DNA from: Spirochaetaceae bacterium
GTDB lineage: Bacteria > Spirochaetota > Spirochaetia > Treponematales > Rectinemataceae
Assembly: GCA_016794765.1 (NCBI GenBank)
Contig: JAEUJG010000288.1
Coordinates: 1-6,325, forward strand
Direction: 5' to 3'
DNA: 6,325 nt
The notes beneath the pieces are model-generated. The model was not told the DNA's origin. It searched no databases and saw nothing but the letters and a program-made list of their open reading frames with translations. A program made the position numbers and the translations under genes. Of this stretch, positions 1-5,612 are shown one piece after another. Each line of letters opens with the position of its first letter. Position 1 is the first letter of the stretch.

Positions 1-1065
1 GGCGATGCCCGCGCCGCCCGAAGCGACGTAGACGGTCGTCGCGCCCGAGGCCGTATGGGAGCGGACGCGGGAGGCGGTGACCGGCAGGGTAACGCTCGAA
101 AGCCGCTCCGACTCGGGGGGCAAGGGCACGGTCTGCGCGCCGTTGGCGGCGCTCAAGGATGCTCCCGCCACGTTGGCGCGGACGCGATAGTAGTACCAAT
201 GCCCATCGGTCACGGCGCCGTCCACATGGCTCGTGCCCGAAACGGTGCCCGCGAGGTTTTCGAAGACGCCGGCGGGATTGTCCACGGCGCGGTAGATCTC
301 GTACTCGGTGACGCCCTCCACGGCGTCCCACTCGAGGCGGATCTCGCCGTACGCGCCCGCGACCAGGGGCGCGAGGGTGAGGGAGGACTGCGGCAGGGCC
401 TTCACGAAGCCCGACCAGTAGCTTGCCGAGGCGGTCGTCGCCTTGAGCAGGAAGGTATGGAGGAGGGCGTTCGGCAGGCCGGAGAGGTCGTAGCCCGTCG
501 CGCCCGCGCCCAGGGATACCTGGCCGGGCGAGTTCACCGTCGGCGTCGAACTGCCCGTCGCCCAGTAGACCGTGTAGCCCGTGGCTCCGGCCACCGGCTC
601 CCAGGAAAGACTCACGGACTTGCTCGAGGCCGCGGCGGTGAAGGAGGAGAGGGAGCTCGCCCCCGGCGCGAGGGAAACGCCCGCCTTGGCCACGTTGCCG
701 TTCCAGTCCACCGCTTCCACCGCGACGGCAAGGGGGCCGGAGAAGGCGACGGTGTCCACCGAGAACTGGAAGGCGCCGCCCGCCCCGATGGCGGCCTCGC
801 CGGAAGCCAGGAGACCCAAGGCCCCGGAGACCGTATACCGGATCGCCGCGAGACTTCCGTCGTCGGAGGCCTGGCCCTGGACGACGAGGGTCTGCGCGTA
901 GGCCGAGCCTTCGGTCGGGGAAAGGATGGACAGGGTCGGCAGGGAGCGGTCGGTCATGCGGGAGGCGACGCTGCCGTCGATCGGCTGGGGACAGGCGGCG
1001 AGGAAGAGGGACGAGGCCAAGACTCCGAGAGCCAAGGCCAGGCGGAAGGGCGAACGCTGTATCAT
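1..1065 (-). CDS. Ig/FN3-domain lipoprotein with probable LVIVD-type beta-propeller, 3' end beyond window
   Basis: This frame reads from ATG at 1065 to base 1 without a stop (355 codons, C-terminus missing). Residues 1-25 are a lipoprotein signal peptide: basic start, hydrophobic core and lipobox LAAC with Cys25 as the lipidated residue. A Pro/Gln-rich linker follows. An Ig-like module covers about 42-133 (PTLSILSPTEGS, later VEAVDWNGN). Two fibronectin type III-like modules follow at about 137-225 (VSLSWEPVAGATGYTVYW) and 226-315 (IRLEWDAVEGVTEYEIYR, later YYYRVRA). The last visible residues, about 325-355, include TTVYVASGGAGIA, which resembles the opening blade of LVIVD-repeat propellers; that assignment is inference from one partial repeat. 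The start is fixed by GGAGG at 1073-1077, 7 nt upstream, and by an ATGA overlap with the upstream gene, implying translational coupling. Predicted location is membrane-anchored, at the periplasmic or outer face. A binding or scaffold role is plausible, but no specific function can be assigned. Confidence 0.85.
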   Translation of the reverse strand, partial: MIQRSPFRLALALGVLASSLFLAACPQPIDGSVASRMTDRSLPTLSILSPTEGSAYAQTLVVQGQASDDGSLAAIRYTVSGALGLLASGEAAIGAGGAFQFSVDTVAFSGPLAVAVEAVDWNGNVAKAGVSLAPGASSLSSFTAAASSKSVSLSWEPVAGATGYTVYWATGSSTPTVNSPGQVSLGAGATGYDLSGLPNALLHTFLLKATTASASYWSGFVKALPQSSLTLAPLVAGAYGEIRLEWDAVEGVTEYEIYRAVDNPAGVFENLAGTVSGTSHVDGAVTDGHWYYYRVRANVAGASLSAANGAQTVPLPPESERLSSVTLPVTASRVRSHTASGATTVYVASGGAGIA

Positions 1066-3224
1066 GGCTCATCCTCCGTGCCGGCGACAAAGAGCACGCG
1101 CCCCTCGGCGCCCGCGTCCGCGGCCCGTCCCGTCGTCGCCGCGCCGACGGCGGCGCCCGCCAGGGCGAGGGCCCGCTCGGGATCGAGCTTCTCCGCCTGC
1201 GCGAGGGCCAGGCGGGCCTGGTCGCCCCGGCCCGCCGCCGTATAGGCGCGGGAGAGATTCACGTACACGACGAAGGAGGCGGAGGCCGCCGCCTTGGGCC
1301 CGGCGGCGAGGAGAGCGGTCTGGGCCTGGCGATAGGCGCCGATGGCCTTCTCGTAGTCCTTGCGGAGATAGCTGACGTTCCCCAGGTTGACGAGGGCCGA
1401 GACATACTTGGGATCGATCTTCACGGCGCGGGAAAGGGCGTCTTCCGCCTCGCGATAGCGGGCGAGCTGGGCCGCCACGATGCCGAGGCGGTTGTAGTCG
1501 CGCTTCTGCCCCGACTTGTCCGCGGCCGACTTGAGCGACTTGAGGACGAGGTCGGCGTGGCGAGAAAGGTCGGTAGTGAGGAGCTCGACCGCCGCCGCGG
1601 CCTTGCCGTACTGGAGCCCAAGGTCGCGCTCCTCGAGGGCGACAGGACCGAAGAGCTTCTGCGCTTCCCGCGTCTTGTAGAAGGAGCGGTTCGCCTCGTT
1701 GTTCCGCCAGAGCTCGGCGGCCTTGGCCCAGGCGTCCAGGAAGGTCGCCGTCCGGCCGAGGAGGGTGACCTCGACGGGGATCCAAAGCTCGCCGTCCACG
1801 GGGATCGTCATCGAGCGGTCGGGATGGACCTCGGCGAAGGCCTCGGCGGGCATCTTCGTGTTCACCGCCGGAAAGATGTGGCCCGGCGTCGCGATGAAAC
1901 CCGACTCCACGTTGCGCGTCTCAAGGAGGCTCGCGAAGAGCACCGTGAGGTCGTCGCAGTCGCCGTAGCTTCGCTTGAGCGTCTCCCGCGCCAGGTTGAC
2001 GGCGTCCACCGCCTCGGCCTTGCCCTGGGCCTTCGTGAAGGGCGTGGCCGCGTCCTCCTGGTAGAGGAGATCGAGTTCCCGGAGGCCGGAATAGATTTGC
2101 ATCGCGTACTGGAGGGGCTTGCCGTAGTCCGGCAGTTCCTCCTCCTTGAAGACGCGGGAAAGATAGGCGGTATAGTTCTTGAGGGCGCTGTCCTGCGGGG
2201 TGATGAAGGCGGCCACCTTGCGGTCGTCGCTCCAGGAAATCGCGCGCCGGTCCTCGAGGCGGTAGGAGACGCTCTGCCGCTGTTCGGCGGGCCTGCCGCG
2301 GAGGCGGTAGCTCACGATGATCTCGCCGGTCAGCGCCTGGGAGCCCTCGACCTGGAAGACCTGGCGGTTGAAGACCGCGCGCACCGGCACCTCGACGCTT
2401 TCCCGGGCCCCGATGGAGGGCAGGGACAGGGAAACCGTCGGCGAATCCATGAAGCCCTTCTGGTAGAAGGACACCTCGACGTTCTGGAGGGGCTGCCGGT
2501 CCTCGTTGACAAGGCGGACCGAGCCCAGTGCGTTCTCGTCGTAGAAGCTCTTCATCGCCGGGAACACGGAAGGGATCTTCACCTGCTCGAAGCGGAGGCT
2601 CCTGATGATCGACCGGGCGGAGTCGGGATCCTCGCCGAAGCGGAAACTCCCCGAAACGCCGACCGAGGCGTAGAAGCCGTCCAAGGTGGAAAGCGGAACG
2701 AGGGAACGCTGCCAGCGGATCCGCGGCGCCAAGATGACGGAAAAGGAATAGGAGGGATCGAGGCCTATCCTGAGCCCGGCCTCGGCGAGGAGATAGGGAG
2801 CCCCGACGGGACCCCCGGGCACCGCCGAAGGGAAAACCGCCTCGGCGCCGCCGAGCGCCAGGTCCACGCCGCCTTCGAAGTTCTTGGAAAAGCGGCTCGA
2901 CCAGGCCAATCCGAGGAGGCCGTAGTATTGGCGGTGGTCCCAGGCGGTCGGCGCGGCGGGATCGAGGGAGTCGAAGTTGACGAGGCCCGCGCGCAGGAAG
3001 GGCTGGAGACGGGGCTCGGAGGAGAGCGGCAGGACGGCGAAGCCCGACACGTCCAGGATGTTGAACTGGCCGCTTAGGGAAGCCAGCGGTGAAAGGTTCC
3101 GGTACTCAAGGCCGATGCCGACGGGAAAGCGGTAGTACTGGTCGAGGCCGGCGCCGCCCTGGGCGGAAAGCCCGGATAGGGACAAGCCGAAAACCAAGGC
3201 AAAGAAAACCGCCCCTTTTCTCAT
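1062..3224 (-). CDS. Exported barrel/Ig-like/transglutaminase-like/TPR multidomain protein (720 aa)
   Basis: This is a large envelope protein of unknown specific function. Residues 1-22 are a type I signal peptide (MRK, hydrophobic core, LSAQ; no lipobox Cys). Residues about 28-197 contain some eight amphipathic beta-stretches rich in aromatics and Gly (IGLEYRNL, FLRAGLVNF, YYGLLGLAWSSRF, LLAEAGLRIGL, ending FRFG), suggesting a small outer-membrane barrel; this is inference. Residues about 230-325 look like an Ig/CARDB-type beta domain (VRLVNEDRQPLQNVEVSFYQ). Residues about 335-505 are transglutaminase-like: Cys423 in SYGDCDDLTVLF, His449 in ATPGHIFPAV, then an acidic Glu485 in LWIPVEVT. TPR-like repeats follow at about 576-609, 610-643 and 652-685 (for example YREAEDALSRAVKIDP). 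The start is supported by GAGGAGG at 3229-3235. It heads an operon with the FN3 lipoprotein. It might act as a peptidase, a crosslinking enzyme or a catalytically inert scaffold; the sequence does not decide. Confidence 0.88.
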   Translation of the reverse strand: MRKGAVFFALVFGLSLSGLSAQGGAGLDQYYRFPVGIGLEYRNLSPLASLSGQFNILDVSGFAVLPLSSEPRLQPFLRAGLVNFDSLDPAAPTAWDHRQYYGLLGLAWSSRFSKNFEGGVDLALGGAEAVFPSAVPGGPVGAPYLLAEAGLRIGLDPSYSFSVILAPRIRWQRSLVPLSTLDGFYASVGVSGSFRFGEDPDSARSIIRSLRFEQVKIPSVFPAMKSFYDENALGSVRLVNEDRQPLQNVEVSFYQKGFMDSPTVSLSLPSIGARESVEVPVRAVFNRQVFQVEGSQALTGEIIVSYRLRGRPAEQRQSVSYRLEDRRAISWSDDRKVAAFITPQDSALKNYTAYLSRVFKEEELPDYGKPLQYAMQIYSGLRELDLLYQEDAATPFTKAQGKAEAVDAVNLARETLKRSYGDCDDLTVLFASLLETRNVESGFIATPGHIFPAVNTKMPAEAFAEVHPDRSMTIPVDGELWIPVEVTLLGRTATFLDAWAKAAELWRNNEANRSFYKTREAQKLFGPVALEERDLGLQYGKAAAAVELLTTDLSRHADLVLKSLKSAADKSGQKRDYNRLGIVAAQLARYREAEDALSRAVKIDPKYVSALVNLGNVSYLRKDYEKAIGAYRQAQTALLAAGPKAAASASFVVYVNLSRAYTAAGRGDQARLALAQAEKLDPERALALAGAAVGAATTGRAADAGAEGRVLFVAGTEDEP
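1073..1077 (-). promoter_or_regulatory. Shine-Dalgarno for the lipoprotein gene, inside the upstream CDS
   Basis: GGAGG on the minus strand lies 7 nt before the ATG at 1065. It sits inside the last codons of the upstream 720-residue protein, whose stop (1064-1062) overlaps this start as ATGA. This decides the start and supports termination-reinitiation coupling. Confidence 0.75.
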
Positions 3225-3228
3225 GCCC

Positions 3229-3235
3229 CCTCCTC
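3229..3235 (-). promoter_or_regulatory. Shine-Dalgarno for the 720-aa envelope protein
   Basis: GAGGAGG on the minus strand lies about 4-5 nt before the ATG at 3224. It is strong, and it places the start directly before a clean signal peptide. Confidence 0.8.
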
Positions 3236-3239
3236 GTAG

Positions 3240-3279
3240 ATTACTAAAGTAATATACTACCTAAAGCCCTTGATTCCGA
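3240..3279 (-). promoter_or_regulatory. Promoter with overlapping dyad upstream of the envelope operon
   Basis: On the minus strand TATATT (3256-3251) matches a sigma-70 -10 box at five of six bases. TCGGAA (3279-3274), 17 bp upstream, is a poor -35 (three of six), suggesting a weak or activated promoter. The perfect dyad ATTACT-aa-AGTAAT at 3240-3253 overlaps the -10 and the predicted start of transcription. GTAG at 3236-3239 and CTAC at 3257-3260 add outer arms, with a 3-nt bulge on one side. The placement is typical of a repressor operator. The region is much more AT-rich than its surroundings. Confidence 0.55.
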
Positions 3280-3355
3280 CTGATTGTGCGGTTTTTGTCC
3301 TGACCTCTACCCCAGCCTCGCTTCCGCCTCGGCCCCCGGGCTAGCCATCAGGCTC

Positions 3356-3384
3356 TTGTCTGGGAGCCGGAATCTGAGTATTAT
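3356..3384 (+). promoter_or_regulatory. Sigma-70-type promoter for the MarR/MFS operon
   Basis: TTGTCT at 3356-3361 (four of six against TTGACA) is followed by exactly 17 bp and TATTAT at 3379-3384 (five of six against TATAAT). The predicted transcription start is near 3391, about 20 nt before the SD-associated ATG at 3412. The AT-rich -10 region stands out from the GC-rich background. This is a consensus match by eye, not an experimental promoter. Confidence 0.6.
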
Positions 3385-3397
3385 TCGATTACCGAAT
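3383..3397. promoter_or_regulatory. Candidate MarR operator dyad
   Basis: ATTCG-ATTAC-CGAAT is a perfect 5-bp inverted repeat with a 5-nt centre. It overlaps the 3' edge of the -10 box and the predicted transcription start. ATTATTC also occurs as a direct repeat at 3380-3386 and 3396-3402. MarR-family repressors commonly bind short palindromes in their own promoter, so autoregulation is the natural reading. Binding is inferred. Confidence 0.45.
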
Positions 3398-3403
3398 TAT
3401 TCC

Positions 3404-3432
3404 GAGGAGGAATGATACGAAATCCGAACTAA
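3404..3432 (+). other. Strong SD plus ATG leading to a 6-codon ORF, probably the displaced MarR start
   Basis: GAGGAGG (3404-3410) is followed by ATG at 3412, but that frame reads only MIRNPN and stops at TAA 3430-3432. One base added between 3418 and 3422, for example one more A in the AAA run 3420-3422, would join the ATG to the MarR frame as MIRKSELTG. Between the in-frame stop at 3375-3377 and GTG 3501 the MarR frame has no ATG, GTG or TTG. It has two ATT codons and an ACG at 3417, the ACG 6 nt after AGGAGG. Either a real frameshift, a one-base sequence error, or unusual initiation is implied. Confidence 0.6.
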
Positions 3433-3500
3433 CAGGCCGCCTCATCGCCCTCTTCGACGCGAAACGCCACTATCACCGAGCCACCTCGGGCCTCAAGACC

Positions 3501-3845
3501 GTGCCGATGCGGGTGCTCGAGCGCATCGCGGAGAAGGGAGAAATCCAGACCCTCGACCTCGCCAAGGCGGCCGACCTCGCGCCGGCCACCCTGATCGGCG
3601 TCCTCGACGACCTCGAAGCGCGCGGCCACCTCCGGCGCACGCGCTCGACGGAGGACAAGCGGGTCGTCCTCGTCAGCCTCACGCCGACCGGCGCCGGACT
3701 TGTCGCCCTCCGCGCCGCGGAGGAAAGGCTCTTCCGGAGCAAGCTCGACGCGGGTCTCGAAGAGGCGGAACGGCGCGAACTCGAGCGCCTCCTCGAAAAA
3801 ACGCTGAACAGGATCGCCGACGCATCCGCCCTGTTCAAGGAGTAA
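3501..3845 (+). CDS. MarR-family transcriptional regulator (intact ORF from GTG; true N-terminus probably upstream)
   Basis: This is a winged helix-turn-helix DNA-binding repressor, probably controlling itself and the adjacent transporter. From GTG 3501 the protein has 114 residues. DLAKAADLAPATLIGVLDDLEARGHL (interrupted by no gap) is the HTH, and the wing is STEDKRVVLVSLTPTG, with the family-typical Asp-Lys-Arg and Leu-Thr-x-x-Gly. A C-terminal helix for dimerisation follows. The same frame stays open upstream and encodes a further 27 residues from 3420 (KSELTGRLIALFDAKRHYHR and on), which look like helix alpha-1. With them the protein would have about 144 residues, the usual MarR size, whereas GTG 3501 has no SD and would lose that helix. 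The functional start is therefore uncertain. Its last codons form the SD of the MFS gene 4 nt downstream. The inducing ligand is unknown. Confidence 0.85.
   Translation: MPMRVLERIAEKGEIQTLDLAKAADLAPATLIGVLDDLEARGHLRRTRSTEDKRVVLVSLTPTGAGLVALRAAEERLFRSKLDAGLEEAERRELERLLEKTLNRIADASALFKE
3837..3842 (+). promoter_or_regulatory. Shine-Dalgarno for the MFS transporter
   Basis: AAGGAG lies within the last MarR codons, 7 nt before ATG 3850. It selects this start over the in-frame ATG at 3862 and indicates an operon with the regulator. Confidence 0.8.
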
Positions 3846-3849
3846 GACG

Positions 3850-5061
3850 ATGTCCAAGACCATGGACTTGAAAAATTTCCTCAAGCGCAACGGCAGCATG
3901 ACGACGATGCTCCTCGTCGTGATCTTCGTCGGCATGGGCGAAAAGATGGCGGAGCGCTTCCTCCCCCTCTACCTCATCGCCCTCGGCGGCTCGACCTGGG
4001 CGGTGGGCTTCCTCAACTCGATGGACAACCTCCTCTCCGCCCTCTACTCCTTCCCCGGCGGCTACCTCTCCGACCGCATCGGCTTCAAGAAGTCGCTCCA
4101 GCTCTTCACCCTTGTCGCGATGTTCGGCTATCTCCTCGTGATCCTCGTGCCGGCCTGGCAGGCCGTCCTCGTCGGCGCGGTCTTCTTCATCGCCTGGACC
4201 GCCGTCTCCCTTCCCGCGATCATGAGCATGGTCTCCAAGGTCGTGCCCAAGGAGCGGCGGGCCCTCGGCGTCTCGATGCACTCCTTCACGAAGCGCATCC
4301 CCATGGCCCTCGGCCCCATCGTCGGCGGCGCCCTCATCGGCGCCTTCGGCCGCGCGGATGGCGTGCGCATCGCCTTCGGCGCCGCCTTCGCGATGGGCCT
4401 TGTCGCCCTCTTCGTCATGCAAAAGTTCATGGCGGACGACAAGGTGGAGAAGGATCCGGGAAAGCGGAAGGAGCTGAAGGCGAAGGACCTCTTCAGCCCC
4501 TCGCTCCGGAGCCTCCTCGCCAGCGACATCCTCATCCGCTTCGCGGAGCAGATTCCCTACGCCTTCGTCGTCATCTGGGCGGTCGACAACAACGGCCTCA
4601 CGGCGCTGCAGTTCGGCCTCCTCACGACGATCGAGATGGCGGTCGCGATGCTCGTCTACGTCCCCGTCGCCTGGATGTCGGACCGGTACGGGAAGAAGAA
4701 GTTCGTCCTCATCACCTTCTGCTTCTTCACCCTCTTCCCCCTCGTGCTCCTCTTCTCGCATTCCTTCCCGATGTTCGTGCTCGCCTTCATCGTGCGGGGT
4801 CTCAAGGAATTCGGCGAGCCGACCCGCAAGGCCCTCATCATGGACCTCGCGCCGGAGGACGCGAAGGCGCGCACCTTCGGCGCCTACTACCTCATCCGCG
4901 ACGTCATCGTGTCCCTGGCCGCGCTTTCGAGCGCCCTCCTGTGGAACGTCTCGCCGGCGGCCAACTTCCTGACCGCGACCGGCTTCGGCGTGCTGGGCAC
5001 CCTGCTCTTCGCGATCTTCGGCAAGGACATCTCGGTCGGGAAAAAGGCGGAGGCGGCTTAG
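3850..5061 (+). CDS. Major facilitator superfamily transporter, probable efflux pump (403 aa)
   Basis: This is an inner-membrane secondary transporter of about 12 helices. Visible helices include about 17-45, 50-70, 84-102, 104-128, 145-167, 172-192, then a charged cytoplasmic loop about 193-217 (DDKVEKDPGKRKELKAKD), and a second six-helix half to about 391. Motif A appears after TM2 as GYLSDRIGFKK (71-81), and its counterpart in the second half as AWMSDRYGKKK (274-284). TM5 carries ALGPIVGGALIG (153-164), matching motif C, typical of drug:H+ antiporters. A conserved-looking segment GEPTRKALIMDLAPEDAKAR lies at 322-341. Length fits a 12-TM MFS. Placement 4 nt after a MarR gene supports substrate-induced export of a toxic compound; the substrate cannot be read from sequence. 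A fosmidomycin- or tetracycline-type exporter is possible but not shown. The stop is TAG. Confidence 0.92.
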   Translation: MSKTMDLKNFLKRNGSMTTMLLVVIFVGMGEKMAERFLPLYLIALGGSTWAVGFLNSMDNLLSALYSFPGGYLSDRIGFKKSLQLFTLVAMFGYLLVILVPAWQAVLVGAVFFIAWTAVSLPAIMSMVSKVVPKERRALGVSMHSFTKRIPMALGPIVGGALIGAFGRADGVRIAFGAAFAMGLVALFVMQKFMADDKVEKDPGKRKELKAKDLFSPSLRSLLASDILIRFAEQIPYAFVVIWAVDNNGLTALQFGLLTTIEMAVAMLVYVPVAWMSDRYGKKKFVLITFCFFTLFPLVLLFSHSFPMFVLAFIVRGLKEFGEPTRKALIMDLAPEDAKARTFGAYYLIRDVIVSLAALSSALLWNVSPAANFLTATGFGVLGTLLFAIFGKDISVGKKAEAA

Positions 5062-5065
5062 GCGG

Positions 5066-5083
5066 GAGCGCCTCTCGGCGCTT
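5066..5083 (+). terminator. Weak hairpin just after the MFS stop, possible terminator
   Basis: AGCGCC-TCTC-GGCGCT (5067-5082) forms a perfect 6-bp GC stem, extended by a G-U pair, with a 4-nt loop. Only a short, broken T tract follows (TGTTG). The position 5 nt after the stop codon suits a terminator, but the weak U tract keeps confidence low. Confidence 0.35.
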
Positions 5084-5131
5084 GTTGACCGGGAAGACAC
5101 GGGATACGACACTTGGGGATGGGGGTATCGA

Positions 5132-5155
5132 TTCGGGCGTTGGCATCCGCCCGAA
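5132..5155 (+). promoter_or_regulatory. 5'-UTR hairpin 1 upstream of the VOC gene
   Basis: TTCGGGCG (5132-5139) pairs perfectly with CGCCCGAA (5148-5155), giving 8 bp around an 8-nt loop (TTGGCATC). It is directly followed by a second hairpin. It could be a leader structure or part of a termination signal for the MFS gene; there is no U tract after it. Confidence 0.5.
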
Positions 5156-5172
5156 GTTCCCCTGGCGGGAAC
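5156..5172 (+). promoter_or_regulatory. 5'-UTR hairpin 2, abutting the VOC Shine-Dalgarno
   Basis: GTTCCC (5156-5161) pairs perfectly with GGGAAC (5167-5172) around a 5-nt loop (CTGGC). It starts at the base after hairpin 1 and ends at the base before the AAGGAG Shine-Dalgarno (5173-5178), so the two stems could stack coaxially next to the ribosome site. Confidence 0.5.
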
Positions 5173-5178
5173 AAGGAG
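5173..5178 (+). promoter_or_regulatory. Shine-Dalgarno for the VOC-family gene
   Basis: AAGGAG lies 8 nt before ATG 5187. It chooses this start over the longer in-frame extension toward 4941, which runs through the MFS gene in another frame. Confidence 0.8.
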
Positions 5179-5186
5179 CGATCCAC

Positions 5187-5612
5187 ATGAAGTTGGCCCA
5201 TTTTTACCTGAATTTCCCCGGAACGGCGCGGGCGGCGTTCAGCTATTACGCGGAGGTTTTCCATTCCCCGATCGTCGGACTCCAGACCTACGGGGAAACA
5301 CCTTTTGCCGGCGAGGTCCCCCTTCACGCGAAAGACAAGGTCATGCATGTCCAACTGCGTTTGACCGAGGCGGTGCAGCTCATGGGGAGCGACATCGTGG
5401 AAGGAATGGGCCCGGAGGTCCCGTTCGGGACGAATTTCAACGTGATGGTCGTGGCCTCGGACAAGGCCGAGGCGGATCGAGTCTTCACGGCCCTGGCGGA
5501 TGGCGGGGAGGTGACCATGCCGATCGGCAACGCTCCCTGGGGTCCCTACTTCGGCATGTGTCACGACCGCTTCGGCATCCCCTGGATGGTCAGCCTGGAG
5601 TCCCCGGCATAA
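5187..5612 (+). CDS. VOC-superfamily (PhnB/glyoxalase-like) protein (141 aa)
   Basis: This is a small cytosolic protein of the vicinal-oxygen-chelate fold, PhnB-like. The N-terminal module MKLAHFYLNFPGTARAAFSYYAEVF has the family pattern of a short beta-strand and then an A-x-x-FY-x-x-VF helix. The middle has HVQLRL (His54) and LMGSD. The C-terminal part has FNVMVVASDKAEADRVFTALA and then PWGPYFGMCHDRFGIPWMV, the D-x-FG-x-x-W signature of the second beta-alpha-beta-beta-beta module (Asp127, Trp133). Length is normal for the family. Members include antibiotic-resistance proteins and demethylubiquinone-methyltransferase-like proteins, many without known substrate, so no reaction is assigned. 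It lies 125 nt after the MFS gene. With no clear promoter in the gap, read-through from the MarR operon is possible. Its 3' end overlaps the convergent Nudix gene by 23 nt. Confidence 0.88.
   Translation: MKLAHFYLNFPGTARAAFSYYAEVFHSPIVGLQTYGETPFAGEVPLHAKDKVMHVQLRLTEAVQLMGSDIVEGMGPEVPFGTNFNVMVVASDKAEADRVFTALADGGEVTMPIGNAPWGPYFGMCHDRFGIPWMVSLESPA

Larger units (their letters stand above)
3225..3411. other. Divergent intergenic regulatory region (187 bp)
   Basis: It lies between the minus-strand envelope operon and the plus-strand MarR/MFS pair. Each end holds a promoter with an overlapping dyad, listed separately. The middle (about 3261-3355) has no gene. It contains a short T run (TTTTT near 3292) and the GC palindrome GGCTAGCC at 3339-3346, for neither of which I can support a function. 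No SD-backed ORF is visible inside it. Confidence 0.6.

Noticed and set aside
13..23. 11-mer GCCGCCCGAAG repeated at 13-23 and 6230-6240
   Set aside because: Short, GC-rich and without context; expected by chance in this composition.
55..1245. Plus-strand ORF of 396 codons
   Set aside because: It is the shadow of the lipoprotein and of the 3' end of the envelope gene, low-complexity Arg/Gly/Ala, with no homology I recognise.
1557..3077. Long plus-strand ORF (506 codons) opposite the envelope protein
   Set aside because: No SD, no recognisable domain, biased Gly/Arg/Glu composition; the opposite strand has a signal peptide, domains and a good SD.
3412..3432. MIRNPN mini-ORF as a regulatory leader peptide
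   Set aside because: It has no repeated regulatory codons and no attenuator hairpin after it; a displaced MarR start explains the SD better.
3412..3432. Programmed -1 frameshift joining ATG 3412 to the MarR frame
   Set aside because: The required shift falls near CGA AAT, which is not a slippery heptamer, and no stimulatory structure is evident.
5085..5110. TTGACC at 5085-5090 as the -35 of a VOC promoter
   Set aside because: No acceptable -10 lies 16-18 bp downstream.
3835..5112. Long antisense ORF (425 codons) opposite the MFS gene
   Set aside because: It is rich in Glu/Asp/Arg/His with no domain and is a typical GC-rich shadow of the real transporter frame.
5091..5137. Five G runs suggesting a G-quadruplex
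   Set aside because: Loops of 7 and 11 nt between several runs and a high-GC background make it unconvincing.
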